Below, piece by piece: positions 1 through 7,677 of a stretch of 8,381 bases of DNA. The stretch covers positions 1 through 8,381 of the forward strand of contig UQKY01000064.1 in the NCBI GenBank assembly GCA_900541785.1, given 5' to 3'. Every line of letters begins with the position of its first letter. Positions within the stretch are counted from its first letter, which is position 1. A program made the translations under genes and the position numbers. The stretch comes from an uncultured Collinsella sp. GTDB taxonomy: Bacteria > Actinomycetota > Coriobacteriia > Coriobacteriales > Coriobacteriaceae. Below the pieces are notes generated by a model that was given only the letters and a program-made list of their open reading frames with translations, did not search any database and was not told the DNA's origin.

Positions 1-350
1 CCGCCGTGGGCCTTGGCGCCGCGGCCGGTATTGCCTCCAACATGGCGAGCACCCGCGCCCCGCAGCGCCCGCTCGCCCAGCTCGTCGACGTAGTGAGCGG
101 CGAGAGCCACAGCATCACTTCCGCGCAGGTGACCATCGGTCGCGAGCGTTCGGTTTCGGACATCGCCCTGCGCGACCCCAACGTGTCGCGCCGTCACGCC
201 CAGCTCACCTTTACCGGTTCGGACTGGTCGATCGAGGACCTCAATTCCACCAACGGCACGCTCGTCAACAACCGCCGCATCACGCGCTGCCCGCTGCGCA
301 ACGGCGATCTGCTGACGTTTGGCCTGAGCACCTTTGAATTTAGGGGATAG
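1..350 (+). CDS. fhaA: FHA-domain protein, FhaA-like, 3' part only
   Basis: This is the C-terminal part of a phosphothreonine-binding protein; the reading frame is open to the left edge, so the true start and the N-terminal region are outside the window. Numbering codons from base 6, the visible part is a short linker followed by one complete FHA domain (about residues 24-113). The FHA signature is intact: Gly-Arg at 45-46, Ser-Arg-Arg-His at 61-64 and Asn-Ser-Thr-Asn-Gly-Thr at 80-85, the residues that form the phosphothreonine pocket in this family. In actinobacteria FhaA carries an N-terminal DUF3662 domain and a C-terminal FHA domain, and sits first in the pknB cluster; position and the C-terminal FHA fit that, but the N-terminal domain cannot be checked here. 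The next gene starts 6 bp after the stop. It probably binds phosphorylated PknB or its substrates (family knowledge). Another FHA protein cannot be excluded. Confidence 0.85.
   Translation, partial: AVGLGAAAGIASNMASTRAPQRPLAQLVDVVSGESHSITSAQVTIGRERSVSDIALRDPNVSRRHAQLTFTGSDWSIEDLNSTNGTLVNNRRITRCPLRNGDLLTFGLSTFEFRG
342..347 (+). promoter_or_regulatory. Ribosome binding site of fhaB
   Basis: AGGGGA lies across the end of the upstream FHA gene, 9 bases before the ATG at 357. Overlap with the preceding stop codon suggests that the two FHA genes are translated from one mRNA. Confidence 0.7.
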
Positions 351-356
351 TCGCTT

Positions 357-773
357 ATGAACATCGATATCGTCCTTTTTGCAGGCCGCATCGTCCTGGT
401 CGCCCTGCTCTACATCTTCCTGTTCGCCGTCATGAAAACCGGCGTGGGACTCGTACGCGGCCAGCGCCGCGACTCCGCTATCTGGACGATCGATGTGGAC
501 AAGGGTCCGCGCGGCATCCGTGGCATCCATGTAGATATGCTCGGCCCCGTCATCGTGGGCCGCTCGCCGTCCTCGGACATCTGCATCAACGAACCGTTTG
601 TCTCGGCCTCGCACGCACGCTTTTCGCTGCAGGGCCCGGCACTCATCATCGAAGACCTCAACTCGCTGAACGGCACGCTCGTTAACGGCCGTCAGCTGGT
701 GGAGCCCGCAACGCTGCGCGAGGGCGATGAAGTCCAGATTGGCGACGTGGTCATGAAGGTGAACCGTCGATGA
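357..773 (+). CDS. fhaB: Membrane-anchored FHA-domain protein (FhaB-like)
   Basis: A 138-residue protein with one N-terminal membrane helix (about residues 5-27), a short basic linker and a C-terminal FHA domain (about 62-136) expected in the cytoplasm. FHA signature residues visible are Gly68-Arg69, Ser83 and His86 in a Ser-Ala-Ser-His motif (the neighbouring FHA gene has Ser-Arg-Arg-His), and Asn102 to Thr107 (Asn-Ser-Leu-Asn-Gly-Thr). It is similar in size and layout to mycobacterial FhaB/FipA (about 155 residues). The family binds phosphothreonine on the PknA/PknB kinases and on wall or division proteins; the same job is inferred here. The ATG at 357 has a good ribosome binding site 9 bases upstream. 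Its stop overlaps the start of the phosphatase gene by four bases (ATGA at 770-773), a sign of translational coupling. Confidence in the FHA call is high; the precise partner is unknown. Confidence 0.9.
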   Translation: MNIDIVLFAGRIVLVALLYIFLFAVMKTGVGLVRGQRRDSAIWTIDVDKGPRGIRGIHVDMLGPVIVGRSPSSDICINEPFVSASHARFSLQGPALIIEDLNSLNGTLVNGRQLVEPATLREGDEVQIGDVVMKVNRR

Positions 774-2668
774 TCGACGAGGAGAACAAGTCCGCAACCA
801 TGCCCGAGACGCCAACTGCCCCCGCAGCTGCGCCGGCTCATGCCGCTCCGGCGCGCCCTGCGACCGTGGAGCCCGAGGACACCGTGTTCTCCCTGCCTCT
901 TTCGCATGTAACTCAAGAATATCCGGCACTCGTCGATGACGAGGACGCCGACACCGAGCAGCTCGACGCCCCCATCGGCGCGCACGCTGCCGAGCAGTCC
1001 GCGGAACCGGAGGCAACGCCCGCACCGGCTCACTTTGCCGAGCCCGTCGCCGAGGCGATTAACGAGAGCGCTGCCGTGTTTGCCGCCCCCGAGCCTGCCG
1101 CGCCGGTATTCCCCGTCGCCCCGGCAAGCGAGGCGGCACCCGCGCCCGCAACGCCTGCCGAAGTCGAGCAGCCCGTTGCCGCGCCCGCCGCAGCTCCCGA
1201 GCCCTCCGCTCAACCCCAGAGCACGCCCGCGCCGTCGCACTTTGCGACGCCCGAGCCGACGGCCGTCGAGCCGCAGCAGGACGGCGATCCCGCCGACCGC
1301 GTAACCGAAGATCTCAACCTTCCGGACGTCTCCGACGCCGAGTCGGGCAACGATGCCGACACCGTCTCCCCCGGCGACACCGCCGAAATCGATGTCGCCG
1401 CCGTGGAGGCAAAGCTCAAAGATCCCGGCTCGACCATGAGCTTTGAGCCGCTGACCGACGAGCGCATCGAGACCGACTCGACCTACGACGCCGGCACCAC
1501 CACACAGCTTATGTGGGGCGCCCGCTCCGACGTCGGATGTGTGCGCCCGCACAATGAGGACTCCTATCTGGTGCAGTCGCCGCTCTTTTGCGTGTGCGAC
1601 GGCATGGGAGGACACGCCGCCGGCGAGGTGGCATCCTCCATCGCCGTCGAAACCATCGCCAAGACGGCGCCGCAGTCCGCCGACGCCGCGCGCCTGGCCG
1701 CAGCCGTCGAGGCCGCCAACGCCGCCGTGATCGAGGCCGCCCTCAACGGCCTGGGCAAACCCGGCATGGGATGTACGGCCACCTGCGCCTACATCGAAAA
1801 CGACACGCTCGCCATCGCCCACGTGGGCGACTCGCGCGCCTACCTGCTCCACGAGGGTACGCTCATCCGCGTGACCCGCGACCATTCCTACGTGGAGGAG
1901 CTCGTGGATGCCGGCGAGATTACGGCCGACGAGGCCCGCGTCCACCCCAACCGCTCGGTCATCACCCGCGCGCTGGGCTCGGATCCCGCTATGTATGCCG
2001 ACCACTTTACCCTGCACATCGAGGAAGGCGACCGCCTGATTCTGTGCTCCGACGGTCTTTCGAGCATGATTCCCGATAGCGATATCGAGAACATCGCTAC
2101 GCAGTCCTCGAGCGCACAGATCTGTGTCGACAACTTGGTGGACGCGGCGCTCGCCGCCGGCGGCCACGACAATGTGACCGTGGTGGTCGTCGACCTGGTC
2201 GACGACGGCGTCATGCGCGAGGCAAAACGCGTCCGACGCCGCAATGTCACCATCGCCACCGTCTTGGCCCTTGTCTTTGTGCTGATAGCAGGCATCTGGG
2301 CATACACGGGCGTCACCGGCTCCTATTACTTGGGAACCTACCACGGCAATGTCGCCGTCTGGCGCGGCCTGCCCGGCAAGACGCTCGGGGTCGAGCTCCA
2401 CTGGCTCGAAAGCGAAACCAGCATCAAGCTGTCCGACCTGCCCGAAGACACGCAAAACCGCCTGAAGGCAGGCATTCCGCAAACGAGTGTCGACGATGCG
2501 CAGGACACCATTTCCAAGTACCGCCATCAGATTGACGAGGAGCAGACCCGTCAGGTGATTGACGCGCAAACGATTCGCGACAACACCAATCAGGAATCCA
2601 CCTCCGAGTCAGATTCCGAGAAAACCGCCGAACAGTCAGCCGAGGCCGAAGCCTCCGATAAGAATTAG
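770..2668 (+). CDS. pstP: PP2C-family Ser/Thr protein phosphatase, PstP-like, with long N-terminal extension
   Basis: This 632-residue protein should remove phosphate from Ser/Thr residues placed by the PknB kinase at the end of the cluster. PP2C motifs are all present: R252-x-D-x-G with N262-E263-D264, D277-G-M-G-G-H282, G353-D354-S355-R, C426-S-D428-G and D467-N468. The acidic residues D264, D277, D428 and D467 are those that hold the paired metal ions in PP2C enzymes. A basic stretch (about 486-491) is followed by a membrane helix (about 493-513) and an external tail of about 120 residues containing Arg-Gly-Leu-Pro-Gly and Asp-Leu-Pro motifs, as in mycobacterial PstP. The odd part is the N-terminus: about 240 residues rich in Pro, Ala and Glu precede the catalytic domain, which starts almost at residue 1 in typical PstP. 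The start at 770 is favoured by AAGGTG 8 bases upstream and the ATGA overlap with fhaB; an in-frame ATG at 800 lacks a well-spaced site. Confidence 0.93.
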   Translation: MIDEENKSATMPETPTAPAAAPAHAAPARPATVEPEDTVFSLPLSHVTQEYPALVDDEDADTEQLDAPIGAHAAEQSAEPEATPAPAHFAEPVAEAINESAAVFAAPEPAAPVFPVAPASEAAPAPATPAEVEQPVAAPAAAPEPSAQPQSTPAPSHFATPEPTAVEPQQDGDPADRVTEDLNLPDVSDAESGNDADTVSPGDTAEIDVAAVEAKLKDPGSTMSFEPLTDERIETDSTYDAGTTTQLMWGARSDVGCVRPHNEDSYLVQSPLFCVCDGMGGHAAGEVASSIAVETIAKTAPQSADAARLAAAVEAANAAVIEAALNGLGKPGMGCTATCAYIENDTLAIAHVGDSRAYLLHEGTLIRVTRDHSYVEELVDAGEITADEARVHPNRSVITRALGSDPAMYADHFTLHIEEGDRLILCSDGLSSMIPDSDIENIATQSSSAQICVDNLVDAALAAGGHDNVTVVVVDLVDDGVMREAKRVRRRNVTIATVLALVFVLIAGIWAYTGVTGSYYLGTYHGNVAVWRGLPGKTLGVELHWLESETSIKLSDLPEDTQNRLKAGIPQTSVDDAQDTISKYRHQIDEEQTRQVIDAQTIRDNTNQESTSESDSEKTAEQSAEAEASDKN

Positions 2669-2670
2669 AA

Positions 2671-2676
2671 AGGGAG
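2671..2676 (+). promoter_or_regulatory. Ribosome binding site fixing the RodA-PbpA start
   Basis: AGGGAG lies just after the pstP stop codon and 8 bases before ATG 2685. The open frame extends upstream to 2559, but that stretch overlaps pstP by over 100 bases and encodes a Pro/Lys/Arg-rich sequence with no resemblance to the family, so 2685 is the true start. Confidence 0.85.
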
Positions 2677-2684
2677 TGCCGCTT

Positions 2685-5555
2685 ATGAGTCGCCGCAACA
2701 CCGAACTGCTCTTGCTCATCGCCTCGGCGTTCCCCGTCATCCTGCTCTATGCGATGTACGTGCTCACCGCGGGTGCCACGATTTCCTTTGAGACGCTCGC
2801 CGTGCCGATCGGCCTGTTCGCCGCCTTCGCCGCGGCGCATATCGCCGTACGCATCCTGGCGCCCGGCGCCGATCCCGCCATCCTGCCCATCGTCTTTGTG
2901 CTCTCGGGCATCGGCATCACATTCGTGACGCGCCTGGCCCCCGACCTCGCCATCTCGCAGCTCATCATCTTGTTTGTCTCGGTGGCGCTCATGGTGGGAA
3001 CGCTCGCACTGGTCAAGAACCTCGACGTGGTCATGCGCTACAAGTACACCTTTGGCATTATCGGCATCATCCTGCTGATGCTGCCGATCTTTATCGGCAC
3101 CACGATCTCGGGCTCCAAGCTGTGGATTCGCATCGCGGGCTTCACCATCCAGCCCGGCGAGTTCGCCAAGGTCTTCATCGTCTTGTTCCTGGCAGGCTAT
3201 CTGGCCGAGAACCGCGAGCTACTCTCCATCTCCAACCGCAAGATCCTGGGCCTCAAGATTCCGCGCTTCCGCCTGCTGCTGCCGCTGTTTGCCGTGTGGG
3301 GCGTGTGCCTGCTCATCGTTGTCTTCGAACGCGACCTGGGCTCGGCCGTCCTGTTCTACACCATCTTTTTGCTGATGCTCTATGTTGCCACGGGACGCTT
3401 TTCGTACGTCATCATCGGCCTTGCGCTGCTGGCCGTCGGAGCCGTGGGCGCCTATAAGTTCCTGTCACACGTGCAGGTGCGCTTTCAGGTCTGGGTCGAT
3501 CCGTTTAAGGATGCCCAAGGCCAGGGCTACCAGATCGTACAGTCACTTTACTCGCTGGCTGACGGCGGCCTGGTTGGCGTCGGCATCGGCAATGGCATGG
3601 CAAACAACATCCCCGTCGTCGAGTCCGACTTTATCTTCTCGGCCATCGGCGAGGAAATGGGCCTTTTGGGCGGCGGCGCTGTGCTCATCCTGTTTATGCT
3701 TTTTGCCGTGCGCGGCCTCACCACGGCCGCCCGCGCCAAGTCCGACCTTGCCGCCTTTAGCGCGACCGGCCTTACGGCGGCCATCAGCTTCCAGGCATTC
3801 TTAATCGTTGGCGGCGTAACCCGCCTGATCCCGCTGACCGGCGTCACCCTGCCCTTTATGAGCCAGGGCGGTTCCTCGCTGCTGGCGAGCTTTATCATCG
3901 TCGCGCTGCTGCTGCGCGCCGGCGACGAGGCAACCGGACGCGAAGCCGAACTCACCGGCACCGGCACCATGGCCGCCATCACCGATGACCAGGTCGCATC
4001 CGCCGCCGCCCCGACCGGCACACGTTTTGCCAGCGCATCTTCCTACGGCCACGGCAACCACTCCGCGGGTTCTCACATGCGTCGTCGCCTGCTCGACACG
4101 CCAGAGTCCGGCGTGCTCGGCCGCGTGGCGCTTGCCAACCGTCTGACTCGTGCCGTGTTTGCTTTCACGGCGCTGTTCGCCATCCTTATCGGCAACCTCA
4201 CCTATGTCCAGGTCATCAAGGCGAAGGACTATCAGGACATGCCGACCAACAACCACACCATCGCCCGCTCCAAGTACATCCAGCGTGGCTCCATCATCAC
4301 GTCCGACGGCGTGACGCTAGCCGAGTCGCTGCAGCAGGAGGACGGCACCTACGCCCGTTCCTACCCCAACGGCAACATGGCCGCGCACGTGGTGGGCTAC
4401 GTGAGCCAGCAATACGGCACCGCCGGCATCGAGAGCGTCATGAACGATACGCTCACCGGCTCCAAGGATTACTCCAGCTGGAACAACGCCATCGCGTCGC
4501 TCGCGGGACAGACCCAGCCGGGCAATACCGCCAAGCTCACCATCGACTCGCGCATCCAGACGGCTGCCGAGCAGGCGCTCAAGGGCTTTAAGGGCGCTGT
4601 GGTGGTCATGGATCCGCGCACCGGCGCGGTCCTTGCGTGCGCGAGCTCGCCCACCTACGACAACACCAACATCGATGCGCTGCTCCAGTCGGGCGGCGGC
4701 GAGGACGGCTCCATGTATGACCGTGCCATGGACGCGCTGTACACCCCGGGCTCGACCTTTAAGGTCGTCACACTCTCCGCGGCGCTCGAGACCGGCACCG
4801 CCAGCCTTACCAGCACGTACCAGGCGCCCGGCTCCATGGATATTGGCAACGCGCCGGTCACCAACTATGCCAACGAGAGCTACGGCACCATCAGCCTGCA
4901 GCAGGCCTTCGCCGTGTCGTCCAACGTCGTCTTTGGCCAGGTGGCAAACGAGGTCGGTGCCAGCTCGCTCGTCCAGTTTGCCAACGCCTTTGGCTACGGT
5001 CAAAAGCTCGGTCAGGATCTGACCTCCGCGGCTTCCATCATGGCCGACCCGTCGCTTATGACCGAGTGGGAGACCGCTTGGGCAGGCGCAGGCCAGCCCG
5101 TCGGCATGGACCACACGCCTGGCCCGCAGACCACCGTTATGCAGAATTGCGTGATCGCTGCCGCTATCGCCAACAGCGGCGTAGTCATGGACCCGTTCTT
5201 TGTGTCCCAGATACTCGCCCCGGACGGAACCGTGGTTAAGACCACGCAGTCCCGCTCGCTGGGCCAGGCTGTCAGCTCCGCCACGGCCGACCAGGTCAAG
5301 CAGGCCATGCTCGCCGTCGTCCAGTCCGGCACCGGCACCGATGCCCAGATTCCGGGCGTCAAGGTTGCCGGCAAGACCGGTTCGGCCGAGACCGGCGGCA
5401 CCAACGTCAACTCTATGTTTGTTGGCTTTGCACCTTACGATTCACCCACGGTTGCCATCTCGGTGGCCCTGGAGGATTACGACAAACACGACGTCAAGGC
5501 GGCCAAGATTGCCGGCATCGTCCTGACCGCGGCGCTCGCCGCACAGGGAGCGTGA
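2685..5555 (+). CDS. rodA-pbpA: RodA/FtsW (SEDS) glycosyltransferase fused to class B penicillin-binding transpeptidase
   Basis: One 956-residue protein holds both enzymes of a peptidoglycan synthase. Residues about 8-410 are a SEDS polymerase with roughly 12 hydrophobic helices; family marks are Phe-Glu-Arg-Asp217-Leu-Gly (the catalytic-type Asp), Gly-Gln-Gly-Tyr-Gln near 285-290, Ser314-Asp-Phe with Glu323-Glu324, and Ser393-Gln-Gly-Gly-Ser-Ser398. A cytoplasmic linker (about 411-486) leads to a membrane helix (about 488-510), a short pedestal and a transpeptidase domain (about 636-952) with Ser690-Thr-Phe-Lys693, Ser745-Ser-Asn747 and Lys897-Thr-Gly899. Twelve helices put the linker inside the cell, so the transpeptidase ends outside, as required. 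The total length is close to that of mycobacterial RodA plus PbpA (469 and 491 residues), which are adjacent separate genes there. It should polymerise lipid II and crosslink the strands. The frame is continuous across the junction and all active-site motifs are intact, so this is a true fusion and not a sequencing artefact within the visible data. Confidence 0.94.
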   Translation: MSRRNTELLLLIASAFPVILLYAMYVLTAGATISFETLAVPIGLFAAFAAAHIAVRILAPGADPAILPIVFVLSGIGITFVTRLAPDLAISQLIILFVSVALMVGTLALVKNLDVVMRYKYTFGIIGIILLMLPIFIGTTISGSKLWIRIAGFTIQPGEFAKVFIVLFLAGYLAENRELLSISNRKILGLKIPRFRLLLPLFAVWGVCLLIVVFERDLGSAVLFYTIFLLMLYVATGRFSYVIIGLALLAVGAVGAYKFLSHVQVRFQVWVDPFKDAQGQGYQIVQSLYSLADGGLVGVGIGNGMANNIPVVESDFIFSAIGEEMGLLGGGAVLILFMLFAVRGLTTAARAKSDLAAFSATGLTAAISFQAFLIVGGVTRLIPLTGVTLPFMSQGGSSLLASFIIVALLLRAGDEATGREAELTGTGTMAAITDDQVASAAAPTGTRFASASSYGHGNHSAGSHMRRRLLDTPESGVLGRVALANRLTRAVFAFTALFAILIGNLTYVQVIKAKDYQDMPTNNHTIARSKYIQRGSIITSDGVTLAESLQQEDGTYARSYPNGNMAAHVVGYVSQQYGTAGIESVMNDTLTGSKDYSSWNNAIASLAGQTQPGNTAKLTIDSRIQTAAEQALKGFKGAVVVMDPRTGAVLACASSPTYDNTNIDALLQSGGGEDGSMYDRAMDALYTPGSTFKVVTLSAALETGTASLTSTYQAPGSMDIGNAPVTNYANESYGTISLQQAFAVSSNVVFGQVANEVGASSLVQFANAFGYGQKLGQDLTSAASIMADPSLMTEWETAWAGAGQPVGMDHTPGPQTTVMQNCVIAAAIANSGVVMDPFFVSQILAPDGTVVKTTQSRSLGQAVSSATADQVKQAMLAVVQSGTGTDAQIPGVKVAGKTGSAETGGTNVNSMFVGFAPYDSPTVAISVALEDYDKHDVKAAKIAGIVLTAALAAQGA

Positions 5556-5578
5556 TGCCCGTGATCAAAGCGGATACT

Positions 5579-5628
5579 TGGGGCGCGCCGCGGCCGATGA
5601 GCTAGCGGCAACGCGCCACACGGCCCCA
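5579..5628 (+). other. GC-rich stem-loop between the fusion gene and pknB
   Basis: GGCGCG (5582-5587) and CCGC (5588-5591) pair with GCGG (5605-5608) and CGCGCC (5612-5617), leaving a three-base bulge (CAA) and a 13-base loop; TGG at 5579-5581 can pair with CCA at 5626-5628 outside it. No T-run follows, so it is not a standard terminator. It could be an mRNA-processing or stability element that sets pknB expression apart from the genes before it; this is inference. Confidence 0.5.
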
Positions 5629-5677
5629 GCGGCCACACATTTGGTACTACACACATCGTTGAGCGAATAGTTATGTT

Positions 5678-5682
5678 AGGAG
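5678..5682 (+). promoter_or_regulatory. Ribosome binding site deciding the pknB start
   Basis: AGGAG lies 5 bases before ATG 5688. An in-frame ATG at 5673 would place this site inside the coding region and has no comparable site upstream, so 5688 is preferred. Confidence 0.8.
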
Positions 5683-5687
5683 CAGGA

Positions 5688-7625
5688 ATGGAACAGAGGG
5701 TCCTCGGGGGAAGATACCTCCTTAAGGATAAGGTGGGAACGGGCGGTATGGCGACCGTCTTCCGTGCACAGGATCAGGTCCTCGACCGCACGGTTGCCGT
5801 CAAGATCATGCTGCCGCAGTATGCCGGCGACGCCACCTTCGCCGCCCGCTTTAAGCAGGAGGCCCAGGCAGCGGCCGGCCTGTCCTCCCCCTATATCGTG
5901 GGCGTCTACGACTGGGGCAAGGACGGCGACACCTATTACATCGTCATGGAGTACCTGCGCGGTACCGACCTTAAGAGCGGCATCAAGAGCCACGGCGCCC
6001 TCGATCCCAAGAAGGTCGCGCAGATCGGCTCGCAGATCAGCTCCGCGCTTTCGGTCGCACACAAGCACGAGATCATCCACCGCGACATTAAGCCGCAAAA
6101 CATCATGGTGCTGCCCGACGGCAACATCAAGGTAATGGATTTTGGCATCGCACGCGCTAAGAACAGCCACCTCACGCAGGATAACAACGTGCTGGGCACC
6201 GCCCACTATGTGAGCCCCGAGCAGACCCGCGGCCAGGACCTCGGCCCCACCTCGGATATCTACTCGCTGGGTGTCGTCATGTACGAATGCGCCACCGGCC
6301 GCGTACCCTTTGACGGCGACGACGCCATCTCGGTCGCGCTCAAGCAGGTCAACGAGCTCCCCATCCCGCCGAGCCAGATCAACTCCGGCGTCGATGCCGA
6401 CCTGGAGCGCATCATCCTCAAGTGCATGGAGAAGGACCCGGCAAACCGCTTCCAGACGGCCGACGAGCTGCGCCAGGTGCTCAACAGCTACCTGTCCGGC
6501 CGTGCCGTCAACGTCTCGGAGCCCACGCGCATCATCGGTGCCGCCGGCGACCTGGGTGCCACCAAGACCCGCGAGCTTTCCGACTCAACGCGCGCTATGG
6601 TTCGTCCCGTCTCGGGCGTGAGCGGTCAGAACACCGCCCGTAGCGCTGTCTCGGGCTCCACGGGCTCCTACGAGGTCGAGAAGCCTAAGTCCAACAAGAA
6701 CAAGATTATCGCCGCCGTGATTGCCGCCGTCGCCGTGATTGGCGTTGTAGTGGCCTTTGCCACGGGCATGTTCAGTGGCGAACAGGTCACGGTGCCCGAC
6801 GTGCTGGGCAAGGACCAGGAAACGGCTATTGAGCTGATCAAGGAAGCCGGCCTTGAGGTTGGCACCGTCGACCAGAGCTACAACGACGATGTCGACGAGG
6901 GAAAGGTCGCCGAGCAGACCCCCAACGGCAACACCAAGAAGGCCAAGGGCACGAGGGTGAACCTGGTAGTCTCCAAGGGCCCTAAGCCCTCCGAGAAGGT
7001 TGAGGTTCCGCAGCTCGTCGGCCTGACCAAGGACCAGGCCGAGGCCGCACTGGCAAGCGTGGGCCTGAAGGGCGGCGCTTCGGAGGAAGCCAATGAGGCC
7101 GAAGAGGGCCAGGTCTTTGAGCAGAGCACTGTTGCCGGCAAGGAGGTCGAGAAGGGCACGACCATCTCGTACAAGGTCTCCAGCGGCCCGGACACCACCT
7201 CGGTGCCCGATCTGACCGACATGACCGAAGCCCAGGCGCGCAACGCTCTCGACATGGCTGGCTTTGGCGTCGACGTGAGCTACCAGGAAAACGACTCGGT
7301 TACCGAGGGCACCGTAATTAGCTGGAACCCCAGCGGCAAGCAGAAGCCCGGCGCCACGATCACCGTCGTCATCGCCAAGAAGTCCGGCAAGGCCAGCGTC
7401 CCGGGCAACCTGTACGGCAAGAGCATCTCCGCCGCCGTCACCGCGCTCAACAACGCCGGTTTCTACAACATCGCATTCTGCGATCAGAACGGCAACCCCG
7501 TGAGCGGCAACGAGAATGCCACCGTTACGGGCGTCTCCCCCACCGGTAAGCAGTCCACCGACAGCACGATTACGCTGACGGTTTCGATTTCTGGTTCCGG
7601 CGACGACTCCGAGTCTAGCAACTAA
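5688..7625 (+). CDS. pknB: PASTA-domain transmembrane Ser/Thr protein kinase (PknB/Stk1 type)
   Basis: A 645-residue sensor kinase. The cytoplasmic kinase domain (about 9-270) has the glycine loop Gly17-Thr-Gly-Gly-Met, Lys39 in Val-Ala-Val-Lys, the catalytic loop His131-Arg-Asp133 with Lys135 and Asn138, Asp151-Phe-Gly153, and Gly170-Thr-Ala before Ser176-Pro-Glu, so it should be active. A juxtamembrane linker rich in Ser, Thr and Arg (about 271-338) is followed by a membrane helix (about 340-362) and four external PASTA repeats (about 365-433, 437-502, 503-567, 568-636). In this family PASTA repeats bind peptidoglycan fragments or lipid II, and the kinase autophosphorylates and acts on wall-synthesis and division proteins. 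The fourth repeat is the most divergent. The protein ends in a short Gly/Ser/Asp-rich tail. The length and four-repeat layout match mycobacterial PknB (626 residues). A 132-bp gap separates it from the fusion gene; a strong terminator follows 53 bp downstream. No pknA is seen beside it. Confidence 0.96.
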   Translation: MEQRVLGGRYLLKDKVGTGGMATVFRAQDQVLDRTVAVKIMLPQYAGDATFAARFKQEAQAAAGLSSPYIVGVYDWGKDGDTYYIVMEYLRGTDLKSGIKSHGALDPKKVAQIGSQISSALSVAHKHEIIHRDIKPQNIMVLPDGNIKVMDFGIARAKNSHLTQDNNVLGTAHYVSPEQTRGQDLGPTSDIYSLGVVMYECATGRVPFDGDDAISVALKQVNELPIPPSQINSGVDADLERIILKCMEKDPANRFQTADELRQVLNSYLSGRAVNVSEPTRIIGAAGDLGATKTRELSDSTRAMVRPVSGVSGQNTARSAVSGSTGSYEVEKPKSNKNKIIAAVIAAVAVIGVVVAFATGMFSGEQVTVPDVLGKDQETAIELIKEAGLEVGTVDQSYNDDVDEGKVAEQTPNGNTKKAKGTRVNLVVSKGPKPSEKVEVPQLVGLTKDQAEAALASVGLKGGASEEANEAEEGQVFEQSTVAGKEVEKGTTISYKVSSGPDTTSVPDLTDMTEAQARNALDMAGFGVDVSYQENDSVTEGTVISWNPSGKQKPGATITVVIAKKSGKASVPGNLYGKSISAAVTALNNAGFYNIAFCDQNGNPVSGNENATVTGVSPTGKQSTDSTITLTVSISGSGDDSESSN

Positions 7626-7677
7626 CGTCAATCGCTTGTTGCTCCGAGCGGTTTAGACCGCAAACACATTCGCTCAG

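Noticed and set aside
692..2569. 625-residue minus-strand open frame opposite pstP
   Set aside because: It mirrors a real phosphatase gene with all catalytic motifs; its sequence is Gly/Arg/Val-rich low-complexity typical of antisense frames in GC-rich DNA, with no recognisable domain.
2559..2684. Extended N-terminus for the RodA-PbpA fusion
   Set aside because: Would overlap pstP by 110 bases with a Pro/Lys/Arg-rich sequence; ATG 2685 has a well-spaced AGGGAG and the expected hydrophobic start.
4317..5114. 265-residue minus-strand open frame opposite the transpeptidase
   Set aside because: Shadow frame across the conserved SxxK and SxN region; no independent support.
5555..5605. 16-codon frame after the fusion gene (TGATG overlap)
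   Set aside because: Too short and without recognisable motif to call a gene; kept only as part of the gap observation.
5673..5687. Earlier pknB start at ATG 5673
   Set aside because: The AGGAG ribosome site would fall inside the coding region; ATG 5688 is correctly spaced and gives a normal kinase N-terminus.
6585..7631. 348-residue minus-strand open frame opposite pknB
   Set aside because: Shadow of the PASTA region; no domain or ribosome site, and repeated Gly/Leu/Ala composition reflects the codon usage of the opposite strand.
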